Shown piece after piece: positions 12,814-24,800 of a stretch of 64,000 nt of DNA; the first letter of the stretch is position 1; each line of letters begins with the position of its first letter. The notes beneath the pieces were generated by a model. It made no database searches and had not been told where the DNA came from. It saw only the letters and a list, made by a program, of their open reading frames with translations. Position numbers and translations under genes: made by a program. This DNA is from Tiliqua scincoides (taxonomy: Eukaryota > Chordata > Lepidosauria > Squamata > Scincidae): contig NC_089821.1 in the NCBI RefSeq assembly GCF_035046505.1, positions 94,996,632 to 95,060,631 on the forward strand. Direction: 5' to 3'.

Positions 12814-15800
12814 TCCCCAATGCAAGTTGATTCACCCAGGAAAATCTCTGTCATTGGCTTTCATGAATAAAGTGCTAGCCAATAAAAGCAATATATTTCC
12901 AGGAAATGACAAGAAACATATTGTGTTTCTTCAATCCAGAAACACAATATGCTTTGTCTTAGGCTTCCAAATCATATGCAACTGTACTAATGCATATCTT
13001 ATGGGATACTGGAGATGACTTTTAGAATTTAAAATGATTGAAAATATCTGTGAGTGTTAGCAACAACACATTATACTATCACCACAGCATACTACATAGT
13101 AGTGTTGTCCTGTCCGCCATCCTGACGGAGCCCACAGCCACTGCGAGTGATTCTGCAGCAACAGTTATTGCCATGAGAAATCACACATCCCATTCAAGTC
13201 CTTGGAAAACTCCACTGTCATAGATTTATTGACTTTGTATCAAGGATATTTTTAAAACAATGTTAGCCAAGTACAAAGAACATTAGAACATGGAAAAAGT
13301 AACAGCCTCACCAATCTGCCCAAAAACGTTTTTAACACCAAGCCATCCAGTCTTTGTGGGGGTCTAGACAGGAGAATAGTTACTTAACTGACATTATGTA
13401 GCTTATATTTACAGAGCCTTGAAATGTTAATTTTACATAACAGTGGGGACAATTCAATTTTTAAAATTCTTTCACAGAATAAACAATGTCTTATTTTATC
13501 CAAATCCAAAATGTCCGTGATTCCTAGTAATTCCACTTGACCCTCAAGTCTATGCACACTCATTTGGGAATAGGTCCCATTAAATTTGGTGGATCATTTC
13601 CAAATCAACTTGCATATTGGGTTGTATCCAAATGTTGATCTTGCCACAGAAATTAATCATGCCATTCAGAAGAAGAAGCCACCATAACAAAGATACAAAG
13701 AACTTCCTCAGTGGTGGTTCTCTTACGTACAGCAGGGGGAGAGCAACTGCTTCTCTTCATGCCAGCATAGTATATTTAGCACTCCATAGCATTCCAGTGT
13801 CTTTTTTTTTTTTTTTTAGACTGTGGGCTCTTATAACATATAAGAATCAGGTATAAGAATCATCCTCCCCCACTTATTTTGCTACGTAAACTGTTTTGAG
13901 AATTTGTTGTTGAAAAATGGTATATTGTCATTATCATAATCATATACTGAATTTCTTTCACAAGACCATCTAGTATGTTCATATTGTGTTACAAATGGCT
14001 TTAAATTTGTCTTGGGATCATTTGCTATGGACAGCCTTACAGTGGGTACTTGTCCTGTGGTGCCAGACAGGTTTCATCTGATGCAAAGGATTTGGCATCT
14101 TAAAAATTCAATAAATGTCACAAAAGGCAGGGATGTAGAATCAGAATGTAGAAATGACAACAAAACAATCATCATGCAGCCTATAGGTTCACCTCTGAGT
14201 TCATAAACTCTCCACAACATGCAAAGGATTGTATAGCAGAGAAAAGGGATGGTTCAGATGTATTGCTAAAGTTAAACCATAACTGAACCTGGTTTCCAAT
14301 TCTGATTTGTGAAACAGCAGGACAACATTGGTATCCATAGGACCAAACACAATAAAGCCATGAGCAAGGAAGGAAATACTTCAACAAAACCAGCATGGAC
14401 GATTGGAGACAAACATGTAGATATAACAGCCAGGTCAGGTGGAGAAGACCCAAAAGCTCTGCAGTAACAGAAGTACCATTTCACAATTTCACCTCAACAT
14501 GTAGAACACAACCAATTTAAAAAATAATTTTCTCTACTTATTCCAAGAATAGTGGCAGTGTTCTTTCACTGACATCCCCAACAAGTTGGTGTATCCCTTG
14601 AAGCTGTGCATTAACCAGGAAAAACTGAGAGTGACAAAGTCTCTCTTGCAATATCAGTCCAGGAAATCATTTTTATCATTCCTTATCCCAAGCCTGATGG
14701 TATGACTGCTTTCAGAGTAAGAGTCTGGGAATCATTCAGGACAGGAAAGTGACTTAGAGCCCAGTCCTATCCAACTTTCCAGTGCTGATGCAGCCATTAC
14801 AACAGGGCATGTGTTCCATTCTGTGGCGAGGGGGCCTCCTTGAAGTAAGGGAACATTTGTTTCCTTACCTTGGGACTGCATTTCAGCTGCCCCAGCACTG
14901 GAAAGTTGAATAGACAGGATGCTTTTTCTTTTTCCACAAAAGTTTTTTGTTTTTTGTTTGTAAAGTACTGTATAAAACAATTGACTGATACATGGCTCAT
15001 GTTCTCAGTTGCTCAAGAATCCAAGGCCTCCTCTTCCTTAGAAACCGTTGGTGGTAACAGAAGAGTGGGAAGACAGCTGGAATCCTCAGCACTGTGCTCC
15101 TTACTCCCACTGAAACTATTAATTGCTTTGGATTCACAGAGCGAGCAGCTGGAGTATATCACAGAGAAGGAAGGACCGGAAAATACAAGCTCACCTATGC
15201 AGAGGCAAAAGCGGTATGTGAATACGAAGGAGGACAACTAGCCACACTCCAACAGCTGGAGGCTGCAAGAAAAATAGGTATGAAAGTATGGAACATGGAA
15301 TCATTTGGGGCACACACTATCACAGATTCCCATGCGCAAGTTCCACTGAAATGAAAAAGTGCTGCACTGGAAAATAGGGCTGACACAAAGGAACCTACAA
15401 GTGGGCTGTGCTCTTTAATTTTCACACCACAAACATTATATCACTCAATGATTCTGTTCTTTTTCTGTTCAAGCATCTTTATTTTGGGGTTCAAAAATAC
15501 CCACCCAAGAATGATGTTCATTACAGAACTATTGCAAGCAGAACTGGAATTTATGAAAATTTATAGTTGTCCAGGCTGGTCCAAGACCTCCCAGTGCTGG
15601 GAATGGTGCATCAAACACCATTCCAGCAATGGCACCAAATGCTGCTGGTCCTTCTCCTGCTCACTGGCTTCTAAAAGGAAAAGAGGAACAGAGTGGAAGA
15701 GGAAATGGAGGGGGAGGGAGCAGAGTGATGGCCTCCCTAGAGCATCTTCCAGGAAACACTCGAGGTTACTCCTCTCCTTCATACGTTCTCTTCTGCTCCA

Positions 15801-18800
15801 TTTCCCTCTCTCTTTCAGAATCCAAGGAGTGGGAGGTGAAGAAGCACTGAAGAAAAGCAAACAGATGATGGTGGATGAGACCCCCACTCATCTACTGTCT
15901 GAAGCAACTGCCTCAGACAGTATTGAAGATAAAAATTTAAGAACACAATATAATTGATTACAGAAACTGAAAACCGCCTGCAATCCTGTACCCCAGCGGT
16001 TCCCAAGCTTTTTCAACAGGCAGCTCCCTTGACCTACTGGGACCATGGCTCCCATGAGAGCTACAATCCTAAATACTGTATAGGGCAGTGGGTTTTTTAA
16101 GCGTACTCTGCAGCTCCCCCATTGGTTTCTACAGCTCTCTGGGGAGCCACAGCTCACAGTGGCAATCACCTCTATACACACTTACATGGCAGTAAGCCCC
16201 ACCAAAATCAATGGAACTTCCTTCTGTGTAGACATATCTAGGATTGCAGTGTAAGTTAGTCAAGAGATGTAAACTGCTTCAGTGAATATGTGTACACTCT
16301 TATTGCCTATGAAAAAACCTGGAAAGCAACCATATTATTACCAATCTACAATGCTGTACAGACCTACTGTACACTTTGACTGTTTTGCTATCTCCTCTAC
16401 CTCAAGTTATAATTCGAGGCAGCAATCCTATACGTGGTTTCCTATGAGTAAGCCCCACTGAATACAATGGGTCTTACTTCTGAGTAGACTTACATAGCCT
16501 TATGCTATAAGATGCTATATAATTTTCCAAAGCTCAAAACTGACTTGGATTTCGTAAACATATCCATTTTAGTCCGAGATGATACTCATTACTTTGTGGC
16601 ATACCATAAGTACTTCAGCATGGACTTATTGCTATGGCAAGTAAGAGGATGTTTTTTCTGCATCTCATGCGATACACAGACTTCCATTTGTACTGACATG
16701 GTTAGTTGTATTAACACAGCAGATGCACACTGAAAGTCAAGGACATGACATTTAAAAGGCTCCGTTTTAGGCTTTAGCTGGGACAAAAAAATTTTAGCAG
16801 CAGTGGAAAATTTGCAGCAAGGTTCAAAAACAGCATTTTGGATCCAAGTTCTGCCTCAGAGTCCCTCCTTCACATCCCATCATCAGTGGCGGTTCAGTGA
16901 AAGGGCCTTCTCAGTGATGGTATCTACATTGCTTATAGTTAGTGAAGTTTTTAATTAATTAGTTTTAAACATCTGTTATTTTACTGGCTCAGTTCCATGA
17001 ATATTGTAGTTGCAGTAGCAGAAGCACTTTTTCAACAGTGCTTCAACAGATTTTTCAACAGATCCCTGATTTTTAGCTATTCCCCCTTACTACTGCAGTT
17101 CCTAGCACCACATGCAATGCTGCTCAGGATGATCCCCTAACCCACCCACCCCCACCCTGATGATGTGGGGGACTACAGAGAAAAGGGGAAGGCAGTTAAG
17201 ATTCAAGCCATTGTTCTGTAAGCTGTTTTGGTTCTCCCTAATTAAAAAGCAGGGTTTAAAAACAGTAAAATAAACATAATCAAAATTAAGGGCCCAATTC
17301 TATCCAGTTTTCCAGATACAGCTATGGCAATGGGGCATGTGCTGCATCCTGTAAGGGGAATTATGAAGGCCTCTTCAAGGTAAGGGAACATTTATTCCCC
17401 TACCTCAGGGCTGCATTGTGGCTGCATCAGTTCTGGAAAGTTGGATAGGATTGAGCCCTAAGTAGCAAAAAAGCAGTATATTTTACAGGTATTTATTGCA
17501 TCAGTTACTTTTTCATACCCCATAATAAGCAATAACCACATATATACCGCAGACACTTGCCTATAAGTTGATCTCACAGATAAGTCAAGGGCAGGCTTTG
17601 AGCAAAAAATCATGGAATTTTCTATGACCCTCGGATAAGTTGGTGGTTAAACTTAGGGGGGTGTCTGACTATAGTTTTGACTGATTTTACCTGATGCCAG
17701 ATCCTGAAAAATCACTTATCACTAATTGTTACCTAAGAACTGTACAGTCTCTAATTTATTAAAAACATAGTAAAAGATCATAAGATACATTTTTATTCTT
17801 TTAAAATTCTGGTCTTCACCACTTTTTTGTAAACACTATCCGTGCACTGTAAACAACATACCAGTAGAACAGTGGTTCCCAGCCTGGGATTCATGTATTC
17901 CCAGTGTCACTCAACAGGACCTTTAGGGGTACTTGAAAAAGAATGGCATAATGGCAGAAAAAGGCAAGTCGTGCTCCAGAATGCTTTGCAGGGACAGCAA
18001 GGCAGGAAGGAAGGTAGCTAGTTGGCTGTGAAAGCCCCACCAATAGCTAGTTTTTGGTCATCAATTCATCTACGAGCCAGCGATTGAAAACCAGCACAGT
18101 AAAAAAGCTGAAAAATAATATGGAAAGTGATAAATCACCCAGAATTTCTTGGCACACTTCTGGTGCAAAACAGTGCAAAGGAAGAGTCTTCTGTTCTTCA
18201 AACAGATAAAAAGAGAAAACACTGTGATAAATACATGAAGTCTGGGCCTTAAGGTGTCTAGTATGTTAAGCCAGAAGCACTACATACAACATACAACCCA
18301 TAACACATAACTGAGTGTGCAATTCAGTTCACAGCAGAGAGTTGCAGCTGCATATATTTGCAACCCTTTTTACTCAGAAGTAGACCCACTGCTTTCCATG
18401 GGTGTTATTTCTAAGTAATTGTCTATTGAATTGTAGCTTGGGACTTTGCTTCAAATGGAAAGGAGGATCCCATCCTGGTGTTGAAAAAAACAGATCTCTG
18501 CAACAGCATTTCAAAATGGAACAAATAAAAGGTTAACTTTGGCTGGAATTTCCCAGCTAAGTTACTATAGAAACTAATCTCTGCATTGCTTCTAATGACC
18601 CAAGAAACTTTTCAGAGTTGAAAAGCTCTGCCCTCTGATTGACCCGGAGATAAGGTAAAGTGATAATTGGAGCTTGATTACTTGGCAAAAATTTTACATA
18701 CTATAGTCGAGTATCTACTGTAATTGTTTAATGTTTCCCAAACTATGGGTTGCAACTGGTGGGTTGCAAGCCCATGCCAGGTGGGTCATGAACTTGGTCC

Positions 18801-21800
18801 TCCCACCTGCCTTCACCTCTGTTTGGCCTCAAATTGGAACCTTTCAGGTGGTGTGAGGAGGCCTAAGACTCCTCTTCCAGATTTCGGAAGGCAACTTTCA
18901 GTTTGCCTCTGAAAACTGTAAGTAGCTTTGAGAGGCTTCTGCAGGCCTTACTGTGACCTGCAGAGGCCTGTAGAGTGGGTTGCTGACCCAGTGCAAACTG
19001 GAAGAGGCCTCTGGAGCCACCCGGGACCCAGGCTCATCGGCTAGACGAGGTGGGTTACAGGATGGGAAAAATTGAGAACCACTGGTTTAGTCATAATAAA
19101 TGAATGGCACATGGCCCAAAATGCAGTGTGGGTATCTGCACAACCCTAGTAATGTTAGGATCACCTAAATTTCTCCCCATGGTGAGGAGAAATGAACAGA
19201 TTCTCTTGCAGTAGCATTTTACAAATCCACAGTGAGACTAAAATGTCCACACGTTATCCTGATGGGACGTATTTGAATACCAAGATTTTGTAGTTACTGA
19301 AATTTAGGATGTATCTGCATTTGATTGTTGTTAATTAGCTCAAACTGAAAACAGCACTTTTATTCTTCAAGACAAATGACAACACATTTTAAAAAATACA
19401 CACCATGCATACAGAGTTCTGCCTAGGGCCGAAATTGTTTTGCTAGTGAACTGTAATTCAATTTAAAATAACTGGGCATCAATTATAATTTTGGCAAAAA
19501 GAATGAGATTTTATTACTTTGAAACACAATGTTTCTTCCTTAGCCAATACCAGATTTAACATGAGACTGCCTTTGATCCTTCAGGGTTTCATATGTGTGC
19601 TGCTGGATGGATGGCTAAGGGAAGAGTCGGATATCCCATTGTCAAGCCTGGAAGCAACTGTGGCTTTGGAAAGACTGGGATTGTCGATTATGGATTCCGG
19701 CTCAACAGAAGTGAGAAATGGGATGCTTACTGCTACAACCCTAATGGTAAGTGGACAACAAATACGTTTCTTATGGCTCTGTCATTTGGCCTGCAATTTT
19801 AAATATGCATGTTTTGATACACAGCTAAGAAAAATTTCAGTGTGAACCCTGATATATCCTTCTGGTGGGTCAGATATATCCTATGTAAAATGTAAGCAAC
19901 ACCACAGAAGCCCCACACTTTTTGTTAGCAGATTCTTGAATTTTTTTTTAAAAAAAATTATTTTTACTTTGAACAAAGGAAAAGTGTCCTCTAGATGGCT
20001 CACCTGCTCCTCCTAAAGGTTTAGGAGGAGGTAGCAAAAAAACAAGTAAACCTGAGTTTGCGTATGGGAAGAATTTTTTTTAAGGCAATGAAACAAGACT
20101 TCTTTAATTAAAACTGAATAAATGAAAGGATGTCCTTTACTCATCTTGTTAAGCACAGGAACCCAGTGAAACATAGTTTGAGCATTTGCAGGGGAAGTAA
20201 GACAGCAAAGCATATTTAAAATCTGCTAACGTTAACAGCTTGTTAATTGCCTTATAAAATCCTCCAGCAGTCAAAGTTCCCACGTAGGATGCAGTGCTGG
20301 CTGCAGGAATTTGTGCTGGGCTGAAATTCCCTTAAAAAATGGCTCTTAACTATGGTTGCTGATCCTGCTGTCAATTTGATCTAGCAGGGATCAGCACAGC
20401 ACCAATCTGGATTGAAGATACTGGGAACACATACAATATGACACTATCAAACCCTTCCATCTAAAAGTCTTCCAAGGATGGGACTATGTGTTATGCATGC
20501 CACCGAGCCCTTGCCAAAAATGGCATTCCACGTTGCATTCTTCCCCAAGCACTGGAGTGTCACTTAACTTATATTGTGATTGTGCATTTCCCCATCTGTG
20601 CCAGCAGCAACCAAATAAAGTGGAGCAGAGCCAGGGAAGTACACATGATGCTAGAGAACATTGCTAGTGACTCTATACATTACTGGAAATGGGAAAAACA
20701 TGGAGCTACCATTTTCAGTGGCAGACCCACATCGAACATACCGTGGAATTCAGGGGATTCACCAAATGTCTCCCAGCTGCAAGAGTAAAGGAGGAGTTAA
20801 GCAAGCTGTTGGACTTCTTCGATAGTCTAGTTCCCATGGTATCTGCATCATCAAACTGGTTTGTTCCTTCCCTTTCATTTAAAAGTTCAGGACAGACTTC
20901 GCAAGGCCCATTTCCTTTCGATGACAAAGCACTGGAAATTTGTTATGTCTTTGTGAGCATTTATTTGCCAATTTACTTCTTGATTAAGAATAGCAAGGGA
21001 ACAGCTACTAGCATAGGCAGGCTTACTCCCCAGGCAGCAACAATACAGATCCCAGAGTCCAACCATATCAGACAACTAAACTGCTTCCACTGCCAAGTTC
21101 TTGGTTCTGCAGGCAACAAAGTCAATTCTGAAGAGCCTGACATGCCTCATTGGTGAATTCTTAGGAAAGCCCTGTCCATTCCATCTGGATAGCATTGCAA
21201 ATAAGCTTGAGTGCCTCTTTGCTTCTGCTGTTAATTGCTTCTGTTATTCAGCAAGTTCCAGCCTAAGTTCTGGAATCAGGGCAGAAACAAAAACAAAACT
21301 ACGAAGAGGCAACAGGAAAGAAGAAATGAGCAGGAAAATGCTGTATGCCTCAATGGTTTTTTAATCCGATAACAAGGTTACATAATGTCCACTGACAATA
21401 CTTTTGGAGTTTGTGAGTGGCCTGGATTTGGTCATGTATGGACAATTGTACTGTGTGTAGGAGGATTGTAAAATATTGGTGGCTGGGTTTTTTTTTAAAT
21501 GAATAAGCACATGTAACCTTGAACTCGATTTGTCTTTTTTATGGTGCTTGGATGGTTCATAATGTGCTTTGTATATTGGAATAAGCCCCTATTAGAAATT
21601 GCATTTATCCCTAAGACATACTATTTTGGTGCTAAGAATGAATGGATCCCACCCTCCCGCCTCCCACTTTTCACCATGGCAAGCAGTTTCAGATGTTTTG
21701 TGTGCATACTGCTGAAAAGAGGTGGAGTTGCTGAAAAGGGGTGGAGGGAACCACATTGCAGTAAACAATGAGAATTCAAGATGAACAGATGTGTGGAAAA

Positions 21801-24800
21801 GGGAGAGGCAAACATTGTTCTTGCAATTAAATTTAGTCAGCCACCACTCTTGTATGGCCTTATCCTCTGGAGGCAAGCTAGATCTTTTCCAAGTGGATTG
21901 TTTGGGTGATGAACAATGTATTTAAACCAAGTTGTTGATGCTGGTTGATTTGTGTGTTCCCCTCTGAAGAAATTTCTTCATAGTTTGTGACAACATTGCT
22001 CAACTTTAGACAATTATTAAGGTGGGGCTGGAATAGTGTCATGGGAAGATCTTCTCAGGCCCAGCTGCAGCATATGGCACACACCTAGGCAACTGCTACA
22101 GCCCACTACTGGTACTTGCCCTGGGATTCCCCGAAAACAGATGGATTACCTCCCTTCCCTCCCTCCCTTGTAGCACATGTGCTTTTGGCTGGTGACAGGC
22201 CAATGACTTCCAGCTGCCATGTTTTTCTCCTACAACGTCTCATGTATGGTTTTACTGCATTGGCAAACATGGTGGCCAGAAGCTCCTGGCTAGAACACTT
22301 TTGTTTCTGCTGACTTGTCATTTGCCAGAGGGGGCAGCGAAAATAAAAGACCACATCCCCCACGATACCTGCTACCAAGGCAAGGGTAAGTACAGCCAAG
22401 ATGAGGAAGGTCACTAAAGGTACTGCAGTGGAAAGAAGAGCTCAAGGCATTATGCTTAGCAATTTTTATAATAGCCTTGAGTTCTCCATTACATTAGTGT
22501 ACCTATAACATGTAAATTGCCCCTAAAGAAGTGATAAATAGACCTCTGTCAGTTTCACTACTGTTTACCATTTCAGCCTGTGGAATTCCCTTCCAGTTAA
22601 ATCAAGATTGCTCCCTCTTTGCTTATGTTCCAAAGAAATATTAAAATATTTTTGTTTCACCAAGCCTTTAATTTACATGACAAACATACACACTTCCTCA
22701 AGAGTAAGTTCCATTAAACTCTATGGGGCTTACTTCTGAGTAGATATGCTTTGGCTTGCACTGTTAAATCCTCTGTTCTCTATATGCTTTAGATGGCTCT
22801 TGCTTGTTGTGCTCTGTTTTGTTACATATTTTTATTGATTTAGTTAGGCATATATATGGCAATATCCCCTATAATGCTGTGGATATGTTCTTGGAAAACA
22901 GAGCTATGGGTGAAACAGCTGTATAGGAGGTAACAATAAAAGATGGTTGTAATGCAGATATGCTCAAAGAATTGTCCTTTCTTTTTAATGTACAGTGAAC
23001 CTCAATTTAATAAGTTAGTGGGGGAAAGGAGAGGTCTGTAAATGTTGCAAGTCCATTCAAGCCAAACACTTCTTTCCCCCATTCGTCTGTAAACCTTGAA
23101 GAGCTCCCTTGATGCTGCTGAAATAGGTAAGGGTTAATGGACTTCTATGGACCTGTGTCCATTATTTCCAAAGTCCACTGAACTGAGGTCCATTAAAACA
23201 AGGTTCATTGTATTAAGTACTCACCAATGCATTAGGTCAGAGCAGTGGAAAGATTTACTCCCAGGAGGATGAGCCAGGCTCCAACTCATCCTTAATAACA
23301 GGAAGCTGTTTGATGAAGGCAGTGTCTAGAGTAGACTTCCTTGCACGCTGTTGCCTCTCCCAAAGCATCTTCTGGTAGCAAGCAATGTCTGCCAGAACAC
23401 CCCTCTTGACAGTGCTGCTGCGTTCCCAGTCAGGATCATTTTCGGACCAAATGTTGAGGATCTCATTGATTTTGGCTATGCCTTCTGACAACATGGCTGT
23501 TGTCAAGTTCCTTACAGGTGGAGCACCCTCCATCTCATCCTCCTCCTCTTCTGCAGCATGTTGATTTTCAATCTCCTCAAGCTCCTCCTTTGTAAGCTCC
23601 TCTCCATGAGAATTCAACAGCTCCTCCACATCCTCAGCATCCACTTCGTCCATCCCAGCTTCGTTTGCCAAATTAACAATGTCACGGGTGATGTCGGATG
23701 AAGCATCCGCAAACCCATTGAAGTCATAACACGCCTCTGGCCACATCTTGCACCACACACCATTCATGCAACTGGAGGTAACTTCCTTCCATGACATGCT
23801 GATGTTTTCGATGGCATGCATTATGCTGAATGAGTTCCAAAAATCTCCGATTGTCTGTTCTTGATCGTACATGTTACTCACCAGTTGCTTGAATGTGCGC
23901 CTCAGGTAGTAAGCCTTGAAGTAAGAAATGACGCCTTGGTCCATTGGCTGCAGAAGTGAGGTTGTGTTTGATGGGAGGAAAACCACTTCCACTGGCACTG
24001 AAGTGCGCAGAGTCTCGAGGTTGTGAGGATGACCCGGAGCACTGTCCAGCAGTAACAGTGCTCTGGGTTCCACATTCTTTTCCTCACAGTACTGCTTCAC
24101 TGCAGGACAGAAACCCGACACATACCACTGCTGAAAGAGATCGGCGGTAAGCAATGCCTTCTTGTTTGATTTCCAAACCACAGGTAAGTGTTCCTTTGAG
24201 AATCCCCTCATAGCTCGGGGTGTTTCAGAGTGATAGACTACCATGGGCTTTATCTTGAAATCTCCAGCAGCATTGCCACCCAGCAGCAGCGTCAGTCTGT
24301 CTTTGGCAGCCTTGAGCCCTGGTGCATGTTTTTCTTCACATGAAATGTATGTGTGTGATGGCATGCGCTTCCAAAAGAGGCCCGTCTCACTCACATTAAA
24401 CACAAGTTCTGGAGGGTAACCGCCATAATCAATTATGGTCTTGAAAGTGGTGGTGAATTCCCGCGCTGCCTGTTTATCAGCGCTTTCAGAGTCACCACAG
24501 GCAGGCATATTGTGTAGGTTAATGCGGCGCTTAAACTTTTCAAACCAACCCCGGCTTGCCTGGAATGTTTCAGTTGCTGATCCATCACCTTCATGTTCTT
24601 GGAGGTAGGCAAAGATGCTTCTTGCCTTCTCCTGGATTGTCAGCTGGGAGAGGGGCACACAATGCTGCGTCTGGTCCTCAATCCAGATACTCAGCCGTTT
24701 TTCCATCTTCTCAAGCAAGATATTCCTGGAACGAGAAGTTTTTGTTGCACTCTGCGGCGTGGTTGATTTTGCAGATCTCTTTATCTTCTCTCCATTCTTT

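Larger units (their letters stand above)
1213..15139 (+). other. TNFAIP6 intron 1
   Basis: A 13.9 kb intron, GTAAGA to TTCACAG. It holds L2-like LINE tails, hAT elements at 3148-3330, 3352-3533 and 5498-5944, the 5490-7515 TIR transposon, GC-rich dispersed repeats, palindromic short repeats and simple repeats, listed separately. In 8000-10500, 10800-12270 and 13620-14750 nothing was recognised beyond one palindromic repeat copy. Confidence 0.8.
15278..19584 (+). other. TNFAIP6 intron 2
   Basis: A 4.3 kb intron. It holds a hAT-like copy at 15995-16160, palindromic short repeats near 16183 and 16420, an L2-like tail near 16800, a Harbinger-like MITE at 17290-17458, a TIR-transposon end at 17547-17870 and a hAT-like element at 18728-19085. 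The remainder shows no recognisable gene. Confidence 0.75.

Noticed and set aside
15448-15957. 169-residue plus-strand frame in TNFAIP6 intron 2
   Set aside because: No recognisable domain, no homology recalled, low-complexity Ser/Lys/Arg sequence, and no splice context.
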